Shown piece after piece: positions 53,737-61,431 of a stretch of DNA of 64,000 nt. A model generated the notes under the pieces. That model did no database searches, was not told the DNA's origin, and worked only from the letters and a program-made list of their open reading frames with translations. The DNA is taken from the NCBI RefSeq assembly GCF_014844075.1, contig NZ_CP062165.1, forward strand, positions 1,488,001 to 1,552,000, in the 5' to 3' direction. The translations under genes were made by a program, and so were the position numbers. Every line of letters begins with the position of its first letter. Position 1 is the stretch's first letter. The DNA is from Paenibacillus sp. JNUCC-31 (GTDB lineage: Bacteria; Bacillota; Bacilli; Paenibacillales; Paenibacillaceae).

Positions 53737-54117
53737 ATGAAACGATTAGTTTCTCTATTGTTGATGTTAAGTTTAGTTGTGGGTATAGGATCCGTTGCAT
53801 CTGCTTTGGATCAATCCTTATTGGATCTACCTTTTAAGGAACGTGCGGCGAACGTGTATAATCCTTCACTAAAAAAGGTCTTGTTAGATATCTCAAAGGA
53901 CAACAAGTTAACTACAACCCAACATAACTCCATTTATGTTCCTGTGAAGGATGTTTTTAAACAATCTGGAGCAACGTTTAATTGGGACGGAAAGAAAAAA
54001 ATTACTACGGTTAAAAATCAAGGCCAAGAACTGATTCTTAATTTCTCTGGCAAAGAAATCACATCGGGTAAAAATCAAGTTGTTCTCCCTCGAGAGAGCC
54101 TCGCGAACGTGATGTAA
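53737..54117 (+). CDS. Secreted copper amine oxidase N-terminal-like domain protein, truncated
   Basis: A 126-residue secreted protein. The signal peptide (LVSLLLMLSLVVGIGSVASA) is followed by a helical stretch and one copper-amine-oxidase N-terminal-like unit (NSIYVPVKDVFKQSGATFNWDGKKKITTVKNQG). Relatives normally continue with a second half-repeat after GKEI; here the frame ends LPRESLANVM, overlapping the 3' end of the convergent GC-rich DinB gene by 43 bases. This suggests truncation at a recombination junction. AAGGAGG precedes the ATG. Confidence 0.65.
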   Translation: MKRLVSLLLMLSLVVGIGSVASALDQSLLDLPFKERAANVYNPSLKKVLLDISKDNKLTTTQHNSIYVPVKDVFKQSGATFNWDGKKKITTVKNQGQELILNFSGKEITSGKNQVVLPRESLANVM

Positions 54118-54548
54118 TCGACTTGGACAGGCTCCGCCGATTCGATCCGAAGTGCCCGGTTGATCTGCCCCCGGTGATATTGCCCATGCAAGAGGACCTG
54201 CAGCAGGATGTCCCGGACGGATGTTCGGAACGGAACCCCGCTCTGATTCGCATAGTCGATCATTTCGTCCAACTCAGATTCCTCAAGCTCTGCGATATAG
54301 ACGCGATATTGCTCGGCGTTATCTTCGAACATCGTCCGGATCGCCGTCAGGTCTTCCGTTTCCTCCCACAACGAATATTGCGCACTGCCCTTGCCCTGCA
54401 ATCGGGACAGCCAGACTCGTTCCGCGACCGCAACATGCCGGACCAGCTTCAGAAGGTCCTTGTTCTTCGTCCCACTCTCTTCGAGCGCGTCCAAGATACG
54501 TCCGTCTGCCCAGTACAGGTGGTCCATCATACATTTGATCGTCTTCAT
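54075..54548 (-). CDS. DinB family protein
   Basis: A 157-residue four-helix bundle protein. His residues in MMDHLYWAD, VRHVAVAERVWLSRL and LLHGQYHRGQINRAL fit the usual three-His metal site. DinB/YfiT relatives include thiol-dependent transferases, but no function is known here. The gene is GC-rich compared with both flanks. Its last codons (LSRGRTT) read across the end of the truncated secreted protein gene. Confidence 0.85.
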   Translation of the reverse strand: MKTIKCMMDHLYWADGRILDALEESGTKNKDLLKLVRHVAVAERVWLSRLQGKGSAQYSLWEETEDLTAIRTMFEDNAEQYRVYIAELEESELDEMIDYANQSGVPFRTSVRDILLQVLLHGQYHRGQINRALRIESAEPVQVDYITFARLSRGRTT

Positions 54549-54586
54549 TTCGATTTCCCCCTCTTCGCTTCATCGCTTATTTGAAC

Positions 54587-54610
54587 TTACTGTCTCCCGT
54601 TAGTTTCATC
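54587..54610 (+). repeat. Dispersed CCCGTTA motif, copy 3
   Basis: TTACTGTCTCCCGTTAGTTT lies just upstream of the DinB gene. It is a weaker relative of the motif at 522, 53594, 62794 and 62868. Confidence 0.35.
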
Positions 54611-54712
54611 AATGAAAAGAGAACTTCACCCGATAAAATAAAAAACAATGCTACTAGCTTAGCAGCTCTACATGGTGCAAATTTATATTGGATGGTTCAG
54701 AGCATTCATCCT

Positions 54713-55198
54713 TTAATAGTCCCACTCCGTTAAATCCTGGATGAACTTACTCGCAAAAACAAGTTCATCCGCAGTATACTTATCCAAAAAATTCATGAAC
54801 CGCTCTTCAATTTCCTGATGGATTCGATGATGGATAACATAAATTTTTCGGCCTTTCGAAGTCAAACTATAATAGACTTCTTTTTTATTGTCATTAATCT
54901 GCTGTCTTTTGATTAACGCCAGTTTTAGAAGTTTTTTGCTAATTCTTGTGATGGAGCCTTTGGTTAATCCGGTTTTTTCTGAAATGGAGGTGACATTAAT
55001 CGGTGAGAAATCTCCGATACATGCGATGAGGTGAATCTCCGACAAGGTCAAATTCCCTTTTTCGCCAAATTCCTTTTCAAATTTATGTATTTCCTCACTC
55101 ATTCGGACGGATAACTTGCTTTCCCTTATGTCCTGTTGACTCATAAGATGGATAAAGCTTTTAAAAATCCATTGTTTAGAAAGATCCATTGGCTGCAT
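54713..55198 (-). CDS. MarR family transcriptional regulator
   Basis: A 161-residue winged-helix regulator. NVTSISEKTGLTKGSITRISKKL is the recognition region and QQINDNKKEVYYSLTSKGRKIY the wing. GAGGAGACC precedes the ATG, and a TATAAT box at 55234-55239 lies beside an AAACAAT half-site (55244-55250). It is upstream in the same direction as nothing else, and close to the monooxygenase-RidA genes whose promoter holds two AAACAA palindromes. It is the likely local repressor. Confidence 0.88.
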   Translation of the reverse strand: MQPMDLSKQWIFKSFIHLMSQQDIRESKLSVRMSEEIHKFEKEFGEKGNLTLSEIHLIACIGDFSPINVTSISEKTGLTKGSITRISKKLLKLALIKRQQINDNKKEVYYSLTSKGRKIYVIHHRIHQEIEERFMNFLDKYTADELVFASKFIQDLTEWDY

Positions 55199-55272
55199 TT
55201 TCTTTGGTCTCCTCTATTCGCGTATCTTTCCTCATTATACATGATTGTTTCGCAAAAAAATATTTGAGGCGC

Positions 55273-55477
55273 TTATATTTTGGACCTCGTGGACCAAAAT
55301 TTCCCGGAAATAGTCATAAGAGCCCCAATAACTGCGCATCCCTATATTTTCTCCCAATAAAGCAGGTATCGCCATCGTCGAAAGTGGAACGAGATTGAAA
55401 AATAATGAGGTTTTATTGGCCCCAATTCGAGATATGCCTTGAAAAATCACGGCCATCCAAGCTGTTAAGATTACAAC
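55273..55477 (-). pseudogene. EamA transporter C-terminal remnant with frameshift
   Basis: The minus strand encodes VVILTAWMAVIFQGISRIG, then ANKTSLFFNLVPLSTMAIP and ALLGENI, a recognisable end of a drug/metabolite transporter. After ENIG the reading continues in another frame as CAVIGALMTISGKFW and STRSKI with a stop at 55273-55275. The start and most of the protein are missing. Confidence 0.6.
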
Positions 55478-55578
55478 GGGTTCTGCTTCCACCGTTGTAA
55501 GTACAACACACCAAAGAAAGAAATTATGCTCCCTCCCCATAAGAAAACCCGGAAAGCGATGAATCCGAGGCTTCCGGG

Positions 55579-55610
55579 CATATTATTGTTTTTATCGAAA
55601 CAATAATATT
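55579..55610 (-). promoter_or_regulatory. Hairpin with AAACAATAATA arms after the monooxygenase gene
   Basis: TATTATTGTTT (55581-55591) and AAACAATAATA (55598-55608) form an 11-base stem six bases past the monooxygenase stop. A GC-rich CCCGGAA/TTCCGGG hairpin lies next to it. It may act as transcript end, and the arms also resemble the AAACAA elements of the promoter at 57568-57658. Confidence 0.5.
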
Positions 55611-55618
55611 AAAAAAAG

Positions 55619-57118
55619 TTACTCTTTGCTGATACTCTTAATACCTTCCACAATGCATTGTTCCAATTCACTTTCTTGATCGGAAATTGCCCATGCAATA
55701 TATCCATCCGGACGAATCATTGCTGTGTGCACATTGTTCCAGTCAAGAGCTGGTTCCGCCAACGTCGCGCTAACAAATGTGAAATGCTGATTCGGCAGAC
55801 GACGAATGATGCTTTCCACGAGATGATCATTAACGAGATTCACCAATACATATTTGCCTTCCCGGAAAAGTTCGTAACTGCTGAAGATATCGCCGTTTTC
55901 CTTGCGCAGTTTGATCTCTGCAAGCCTGCGACCATTTAACGGATGTGCAGAAACGGTATCTAGCACTTTATAGCCAACATCCACGGCTGCAATTTGACTC
56001 GCTAAGCGGTAGTTTGCTTCAGGGATTTCCAATAAGTTGGATATCAATCTCCGCAGATCGATCGTAGTCGATGAAAAATCGGTACCAAATAGCTGCGTTT
56101 GTACACGTGTATTCCTAAGCAATGCTGAATTGACGGGAAAACGCTCTTCATGGTAACTATCGAGCAACCCTTCTGGTGCCCATCCTTTCAGTTCCGCAGC
56201 CAATTTCCACCCGAGATTCATGACCTCTTGCAGTCCCACATTCATACCTTGACCTCCGGCAGGGAAATGAATATGAGCAGCATCCCCTGCAAGGAATATT
56301 CTTCCCTCCCTGTAGCGGTCAGCTTGTCGGGTAGCATTGCCAAAGCGAGTCATCCAGTACGGATCTGAAATCCCATAGTCGTCCCCTAACATGCGGAGCA
56401 TTCCCGAGCGTAGTTCCTCCAGTGTGACCGGTGTATCCTTAGGAATGGATTTTCGATCCGGATCGATAAAAACTACACGATGCAACTCTTTAGACACAGG
56501 AACGATCATGATCATTCCGTTCTCGTCAAAACTGGAAACGACACTCGTTACAGGCGGGCGTTTAAGCACAACATCGCCTTGGACCGAGGTAAGTGTTGCA
56601 TCTGTTCCATTAAAGGGAATGTTCGCCTGTTTACGTACAATGCTTCCGGCTCCGTCTGCACCAACCACATATGCTGCTGTTAATGTCATTTCGCCTTCAG
56701 TTCCAGTGGCTATCACTTCTACATATTCTGAATTTGGTGAGATGGACGATACTTCCGTTCCTCGCCGTATTTCTGCACCTAGCTCTCTGGCTCTGCGCTC
56801 CAGTACCTTTTCGGTTTCGGATTGGGCAATAAACAATGAATAATTGGATGAAGAGTCGATGACCGTAAAGTCCAACCGAGTTTCCAAGCCTGCAAAATGC
56901 CCGGTCGGCAACGGTTTCCCGATCTTCAACAATTCCGTTTTTAAACCGCGCAAGTCCAGAATTTCTAATGTACGAGGATGGATGCTAAGTGCTCTAGAGT
57001 ATGGGGTGGTATCTTCTAATTTCTCCAAAACACAAACCTTGACGTCCGCCAAAGCGAGTTCCCCTGCCAACATCATGCCGACAGGTCCCCCGCCGATGAT
57101 AATCACACCATAATTCAT
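55619..57118 (-). CDS. FAD-dependent aromatic monooxygenase (PHBH/Rox-like)
   Basis: A 499-residue class A flavoprotein hydroxylase. GVIIIGGGPVGMMLAGELAL binds the FAD ADP part, YVVGADGAGSIVRKQ is the DG motif, and LAGDAAHIHFPAGGQGMNVGLQ the GD motif. A thioredoxin-like C-terminal domain (about 400-499) is typical of polyketide hydroxylases and rifampicin-type monooxygenases. It likely hydroxylates an aromatic compound or antibiotic with NAD(P)H. AGAGAGGAG precedes the ATG. It is co-transcribed with the RidA gene under probable MarR control. Confidence 0.9.
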   Translation of the reverse strand: MNYGVIIIGGGPVGMMLAGELALADVKVCVLEKLEDTTPYSRALSIHPRTLEILDLRGLKTELLKIGKPLPTGHFAGLETRLDFTVIDSSSNYSLFIAQSETEKVLERRARELGAEIRRGTEVSSISPNSEYVEVIATGTEGEMTLTAAYVVGADGAGSIVRKQANIPFNGTDATLTSVQGDVVLKRPPVTSVVSSFDENGMIMIVPVSKELHRVVFIDPDRKSIPKDTPVTLEELRSGMLRMLGDDYGISDPYWMTRFGNATRQADRYREGRIFLAGDAAHIHFPAGGQGMNVGLQEVMNLGWKLAAELKGWAPEGLLDSYHEERFPVNSALLRNTRVQTQLFGTDFSSTTIDLRRLISNLLEIPEANYRLASQIAAVDVGYKVLDTVSAHPLNGRRLAEIKLRKENGDIFSSYELFREGKYVLVNLVNDHLVESIIRRLPNQHFTFVSATLAEPALDWNNVHTAMIRPDGYIAWAISDQESELEQCIVEGIKSISKE

Positions 57119-57136
57119 TTTTATATTTCTCCTCTC

Positions 57137-57541
57137 TTAGTTGGAAATCGATGCAATTGCATCCACTTCAATTAACCACTCCTCAAAGGCAAGCGCCTGA
57201 ACACCTATAAAGGTACTAGCCGTTTTGGGCCATCCGTCCCCGAATACTTCAAATCCGGCTTTAAAGATCGAATCAACCAACTCAGGCTTATGGTTTACGA
57301 CATAAATCCTCATTTGAACAATACTTTTCGCTTCGGTATCGATTGCCTCCAAGGCTAATTTCAGATTGCCAAAGACTTGCTTGGCCTGGAGTAGATAGTC
57401 ACCCTTTCCGATCAGCTCGCCTTTTTCGTTTAACGCAACTTGTCCGGAAATAAAAGCTAACGGAGAAGCGGGTGTAATGATGATTTGTGAAATGAGATTC
57501 GTCACTGTTTGTGTGAGGGTGCTCGGATTTATTATTTTCAT
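57137..57541 (-). CDS. RidA family protein
   Basis: A 134-residue member of the RidA/YjgF/UK114 family, which hydrolyses reactive enamines and imines or related compounds. SPLAFISGQVALNEKGELIGKGDYLLQAKQVFGNL is the core, but the usual catalytic Arg region (IRIYVVNHKPEL after QM) is only partly standard, so it may belong to a divergent subgroup. AGAGGAGG precedes ATG 57541. It is the first gene of the two-gene operon with the monooxygenase. Confidence 0.88.
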   Translation of the reverse strand: MKIINPSTLTQTVTNLISQIIITPASPLAFISGQVALNEKGELIGKGDYLLQAKQVFGNLKLALEAIDTEAKSIVQMRIYVVNHKPELVDSIFKAGFEVFGDGWPKTASTFIGVQALAFEEWLIEVDAIASISN

Positions 57542-57567
57542 GATCTTCCTCCTCTTTATTGTTTTTC

Positions 57568-57658
57568 ACAAAACAAAAAGTGTATATTGTTTTGTTAAAA
57601 ACAAATTTATGGTATCATCAATATTAAATAAAAACAATGTATATTTATATTTTGTTTT
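57568..57658. promoter_or_regulatory. Two 28-bp palindromes upstream of the RidA-monooxygenase operon
   Basis: ACAAAACA and TGTTTTGT arms span 57568-57595; AAAACAA and TTGTTTT arms span 57631-57658. Both are 28 bases long, 63 bases apart (six helical turns), and share a GTATAT-like centre. A TATACA -10 box lies in the first. They are strong candidates for MarR binding sites. Confidence 0.65.
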
Positions 57659-57779
57659 GATAAAAACAAAAATGAAAGCCTTATGAAGTAGTCTTTTCGC
57701 TTTGACTTGCGTTCGAAGCCCCTCGACATGAGATAGGAACTAGAAACAAATAAGCCGCTGGAAAGCGACTTGGAAGGGA

Positions 57780-58136
57780 TTAATTTATTAATGGGAATTG
57801 AACCATCATTATAACGATAAGAGAAGCGATAAAGCTTAGTATTGCAATGAGAATATGAAGACAGCTGAATGAGATTTTTTCCAGGACATTTCTTTGTTTC
57901 TTTTGAATGAAGCACGAGTAAATGAACACAGTTAGCACAAGGGGCAAATATTGATGAAGATTTGGTCCATCGTACCTCGGCAATATTTTACTAATATATT
58001 CATTGGTAGTTTCATTAGCAATCATCAATGCATATATAACACCGATTATCGCTGACATAAAAAATTGAAATGCTATCTGAATTATTCTATTCTTCAAAAG
58101 GAATGGACCCAGTTTTCGGTGTAGGTCATTGATCAT
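57780..58136 (-). CDS. Small membrane protein of unknown function
   Basis: A 118-residue protein with three or four membrane helices (IIQIAFQFFMSAIIGVIYALM, YLPLVLTVFIYSCFI, ILIAILSFIASLIVIMMV). AGGAGGG lies 13 bases before ATG 58136, rather far. No family is recognised. It stands between the RidA promoter and the peptidase gene on the same strand. Confidence 0.6.
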   Translation of the reverse strand: MINDLHRKLGPFLLKNRIIQIAFQFFMSAIIGVIYALMIANETTNEYISKILPRYDGPNLHQYLPLVLTVFIYSCFIQKKQRNVLEKISFSCLHILIAILSFIASLIVIMMVQFPLIN

Positions 58137-58245
58137 TATCTACTTGTTGCCCTCCTCATTTTTTTGAATAGCGCTCCTATATTTTAGCCTTGATTTTAAA
58201 CATCAAAAGGAATTAATTCTGTTAGGTCACAGCCACTCACCCTAA

Positions 58246-58914
58246 TTAGAGTGTCTCAACCAATTTCTGAATCTTAGAGTGGGAAATTAAATATACAGGA
58301 CCCATTATTTCTATTTTGCCGTCCTTTACACGTATAGCGCTCTCCTGTTCTGCCGCATAAACATCGATCTCTTCAGACAAGGGAAATAGGTAGCCTTGAA
58401 CAAACGTGGCGTAGTCTCGTTTAGAATGAGATTCATAGGCAAAATGGTTTAAGCCAATACCATCATAAATAGTACTTGTTTCAACTTCATTGCCAGTCTC
58501 TATCAAGCTTAACCATTTGGCAGCCATGTTTAACGCGCCAGCGCTGGCACCCATTATAATGGCATTGCTGTTCTTGATAACATCCGATAATTCATATTCC
58601 GCCAAAAAATCGTTCTGCAAAACAGGATATCCACCGCATAAAAAAATGACAGAAGCGTTTTGAATGAATCGCTGGGCATCTTCCTTCTGCATACGGTAAT
58701 CAATGAAATGATATTCATCAAAAATAATGTTAGCATGATTAAACCATGTCCTTTCAGAAACATCATCAGAATTAATTTGCTCACCTGTATAACCAGACGG
58801 ATCAGCGCTAATCATAACAAGCGATTTTCTGTCTTGTATATCCTCATGCAACAATTTGACCAGCTTCTCTGGAAAAAAATCATTAAACCAACTGAAATAG
58901 TAGTGAGTCTTCAA
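58246..58914 (-). CDS. Peptidase S51-like (dipeptidase E) protein
   Basis: A 222-residue protein of the S51 class-I glutamine-amidotransferase-like fold. VIFLCGGYPVLQNDFL and IIMGASAGALNMA give the glycine turn and the nucleophile elbow with the catalytic Ser; GIGLNHFAYESH supplies a His region. Dipeptidase E cleaves Asp-X dipeptides, but cyanophycinase-like relatives also exist. It starts at TTG 58914, eight bases after GGAGGT. It is monocistronic and AT-rich. Confidence 0.82.
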   Translation of the reverse strand: MKTHYYFSWFNDFFPEKLVKLLHEDIQDRKSLVMISADPSGYTGEQINSDDVSERTWFNHANIIFDEYHFIDYRMQKEDAQRFIQNASVIFLCGGYPVLQNDFLAEYELSDVIKNSNAIIMGASAGALNMAAKWLSLIETGNEVETSTIYDGIGLNHFAYESHSKRDYATFVQGYLFPLSEEIDVYAAEQESAIRVKDGKIEIMGPVYLISHSKIQKLVETL

Positions 58915-59026
58915 ATTTAATTACCTCCATATGTACTATTTACATTCATCCATTCTTAACGATAACACATATTATACACGCTAGAAAGATGAACGGTTTC
59001 ATAAGACAGTCCACTCTATGAAAAAA

Positions 59027-59309
59027 TCAGCCAAATAAAAGAAAAGGCGGTGCCAGGGAGGTCATCCATTGCACCGCCCTTTCTCGCTTTTGGTCTATTA
59101 CCGCCTTCTTGAGCAGATTGTAGGCGAGCGATAGCCACCCGACCTCAAGGCTCACTTTTCGCAGGCCTCGAAGCAGAAAACGTCTGAATCCCCGATTGTT
59201 TTTTTATGTCTTTTGTGCTGCTCTCATAGCGAAACCATTGCTTGCGTCCAGCCGCACATGTCCATGTATCTTCTTCCTCGTTGTATTCCCAGTTGTCCAG
59301 TTTGCTCAT
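59027..59309 (-). mobile_element. IS1182-type transposase remnant, internally deleted
   Basis: The minus strand first reads MSKLDNWEYNEEEDTWTCAA and GRKQWFRYES, an internal segment of IS1182-family transposases. After an A-run the frame shifts and continues as KNNRGFRRFLLRGLRKVSLE and VGWLSLAYNLLKKAVIDQ, the conserved C-terminus, to a stop at 59027-59029. The DDE catalytic centre between them is gone and no terminal repeats were identified. It is a dead element. A GGCGGTGC/GCACCGCC stem at 59046-59078 lies inside its end. Confidence 0.75.
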
Positions 59310-59367
59310 ACCTTGCTTTCACTGGCTTTATATTTTGATTGGTGCAGCGTTTGAAGTATGTTGGATC

Positions 59368-59979
59368 CTAGCTTTTGAGAACCCGCTTGCGCAAAAATAA
59401 TATACCAATCACGGCTGCTCCCAGTGCCAGAAGGACATATACGGCATTGGAATACAAGTCCATGTAACCCACGATCTTCTCCCAGGAACCTCCGACTGCC
59501 GAACCCAAATATACGAGAGCCGTATTCCAGATCAGTGAACCAATCGTTGTCAGGACAAGGAAAGGCAGAAAACTCATCCCGGTGCTTCCGGCAGGAACGG
59601 AGATGAGGCTGCGAATCAAAGGTACAAGACGACCCAGAAAAACGGCCCATGATCCATGCCGATCGAACCAGTCATATGACTTCCGGATATCTTCGGGTTT
59701 CAAACGCAGAAATTTCCCATATCTCAAGATGAGTGTTTCCAGCCTGTTTACAGATAACATTTTCCCGACCCCATAGAGGCAGATTGCTCCTGCGACCGAG
59801 CCGGCGGTTGCGGCAGCGATGACTCCGAATATGCTCAAACCCGATTTGGTAGTCATGAACCCGCCAAAGGTAAGAATGACTTCCGAAGGAATGGGGGGAA
59901 ACAGATTTTCCAATGCGATGAGCAGAAAAACGCCCAGGTAACCATACGCGTCCATAATTTCGGTTATCCAATGTTCCAT
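59368..59979 (-). CDS. DedA family membrane protein
   Basis: A 203-residue membrane protein of the DedA/VTT class. It shows LENLFPPIPSEVILTFGGFM, the FDRHGSWAVFLGRLVPLIRSLISVPAG motif with the essential Arg residues, and GSLIWNTALVYLG. Relatives flip phospholipids or undecaprenyl phosphate. AAGGGG precedes ATG 59979. It lies 22 bases after the PadR-linked membrane protein gene, on the same strand. Confidence 0.9.
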   Translation of the reverse strand: MEHWITEIMDAYGYLGVFLLIALENLFPPIPSEVILTFGGFMTTKSGLSIFGVIAAATAGSVAGAICLYGVGKMLSVNRLETLILRYGKFLRLKPEDIRKSYDWFDRHGSWAVFLGRLVPLIRSLISVPAGSTGMSFLPFLVLTTIGSLIWNTALVYLGSAVGGSWEKIVGYMDLYSNAVYVLLALGAAVIGILFLRKRVLKS

Positions 59980-60001
59980 ATTGGCACACCCCTTAGCTTT
60001 T

Positions 60002-60646
60002 TCAAGAAAAATACTCCTTCACTTTCTGGTAAAGGAATTTATCGAACATTTTATATAGAACAAACAGCGCGATGAAGCATACGCCATAAACGGCCAATAC
60101 AACCTGCATAATATACAGGAACAATATTTCTTGGGTAGTCATCTGATCAATGATGGTTAACAAGCATGCCGCGGCGAACGCAAACAAAGCGTAACCCATC
60201 AAATAATGATGCCCGTGGATTTCGAAAGGCCGCGTATGTTTGGACATCGACAGAAATTCTTTGACTTTAAACTGGTTAATGGCCTCTTTGGCAGCCTCCT
60301 CTTTCGGCCTTCCTTGCCGCTCCAGATCCGCTGCGAAATCTTCCAGATAATTCTGGAGTTCCAGTTTATCCTCTTTATTTAAAGCAAGCTGGGCAACGTA
60401 AGTATGGATATCATTTTGCCTGCGGTATAGGCTATTCATCTGAATATGTCTCACATAGTTCGTCAAACTCCACACCAATGCCAACGTGAAAGAGACATAA
60501 TAAGATAACGCCAACCAAAATTGGTCCTCAGGATTAAAATGCTCGTCGTAAAAGAACGTAATGCTGCAGATCGCGATCGAGAGCAGCAATATCCACCCGA
60601 ACCTTATTTCTCCCAAACTGAATGCTTTCCGTAAAAAATTCTTCAT
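60002..60646 (-). CDS. PadR-linked membrane protein with HAAS-like cytoplasmic helix region
   Basis: A 214-residue membrane protein. Two N-terminal helices (GWILLLSIAICSITFFY; LALSYYVSFTLALVWSLTN) precede a soluble helical part (KEDKLELQNYLEDFAADLERQGRPKEEAAKEAINQF) of the kind seen in PadR-associated HAAS/permease-prefix proteins, then two C-terminal helices. ATG 60646 is chosen, eight bases after GGGAGG; GTG 60655 is too close. It follows the PadR gene immediately. The function is unknown. Confidence 0.75.
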   Translation of the reverse strand: MKNFLRKAFSLGEIRFGWILLLSIAICSITFFYDEHFNPEDQFWLALSYYVSFTLALVWSLTNYVRHIQMNSLYRRQNDIHTYVAQLALNKEDKLELQNYLEDFAADLERQGRPKEEAAKEAINQFKVKEFLSMSKHTRPFEIHGHHYLMGYALFAFAAACLLTIIDQMTTQEILFLYIMQVVLAVYGVCFIALFVLYKMFDKFLYQKVKEYFS

Positions 60647-60664
60647 TATACTCACCTCCCGGGT

Positions 60665-60979
60665 TCAAATGAACCGATTCACGATCTCGGTTGTAGTCTT
60701 CCAGTCCTTAATGAACTTGGCAAACAATCGCTTGCCATCTTCGGTGACCGAATAATATTTGCGCCGGCCTCCATGACTTTGATCCCCCCAATATGCTGAA
60801 ATCGCTCCTTGCTTTTCCAGACGCTTCAAAGAAAGATACAGCGTGGCTTCCTGGATTTCGAATGCCCCCTCCGTTTGTTCTTTAACGGCCTTGGAGATTT
60901 CGTAACCGTAATTGTCCTGCCTGACCAATACAGACAAAATGAGGAGATCGATCGTTCCTTTGAGCATTTCCGCATTCAT
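60665..60979 (-). CDS. PadR family transcriptional regulator
   Basis: A 104-residue winged-helix regulator of the short PadR-s2 class. LKGTIDLLILSVLVRQDNYGYEISKAV, EATLYLSLKRLEKQGAISAYW and GGRRKYYSVTEDGKRLF are the standard motifs. GGAGGGAATGCC precedes the ATG. It leads a probable operon with the membrane protein and DedA genes, and a 19-base palindrome in its leader is its likely operator. Confidence 0.92.
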   Translation of the reverse strand: MNAEMLKGTIDLLILSVLVRQDNYGYEISKAVKEQTEGAFEIQEATLYLSLKRLEKQGAISAYWGDQSHGGRRKYYSVTEDGKRLFAKFIKDWKTTTEIVNRFI

Positions 60980-60999
60980 GGCATTCCCTCCAGATCAAT

Positions 61000-61018
61000 T
61001 ACTCAATATTATTGAGTA
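61000..61018. promoter_or_regulatory. PadR operator candidate
   Basis: TACTCAATATTATTGAGTA is a perfect 19-base palindrome 21 bases upstream of the padR start. A looser ATTACTTAATAAT copy follows at about 61038-61050. It would allow autoregulation. Confidence 0.6.
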
Positions 61019-61059
61019 CATAACGATATTAAGATATATTACTTAATAATGCAAGGTAC

Positions 61060-61266
61060 TCACAGACATTCTTTCTTTATGATTTCCAAAATACAATCCA
61101 GGGGCCGATGTAATCCTTCTGCTAACCCTACGAGTACTGTTAAAAAAGTTAAGCTCAACCTCAATATATTAGATGACTGAAGTTGTTTGTTCTGAAGTTG
61201 TTTGTTCTGAACTTGCTTTTCCAGAAAGCCAATACGTTTTTTAAGCTCCTGAATCTCTTTCTCCAT
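61060..61266 (-). CDS. Small coiled-coil protein with one membrane helix
   Basis: A 68-residue protein. Residues 1-32 form a charged coiled coil (EIQELKKRIGFLEKQVQNKQ) with a duplicated QNKQL unit encoded by two copies of a 15-base direct repeat. A hydrophobic segment follows (LRLSLTFLTVLVGLAEGL). GAGGATTACC precedes the ATG. It is divergent from the sigma factor fusion gene, so a partner or anti-sigma role is possible but unsupported. Confidence 0.55.
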   Translation of the reverse strand: MEKEIQELKKRIGFLEKQVQNKQLQNKQLQSSNILRLSLTFLTVLVGLAEGLHRPLDCILEIIKKECL

Positions 61267-61431
61267 TGGTAATCCTCACTTAATACCACATAGCTGAATT
61301 GCCTTTACGCTTTGCTTTTTCGGGGTTTAAAAAAAGAGGAGCGGCGTCGTGTAAAATTATTTTAAAATGATGTGGCTTTTTACCTCCCTTCGGTGTCTAA
61401 TGAATTGTAAGTTCAGGAGGAGGTACTACTG

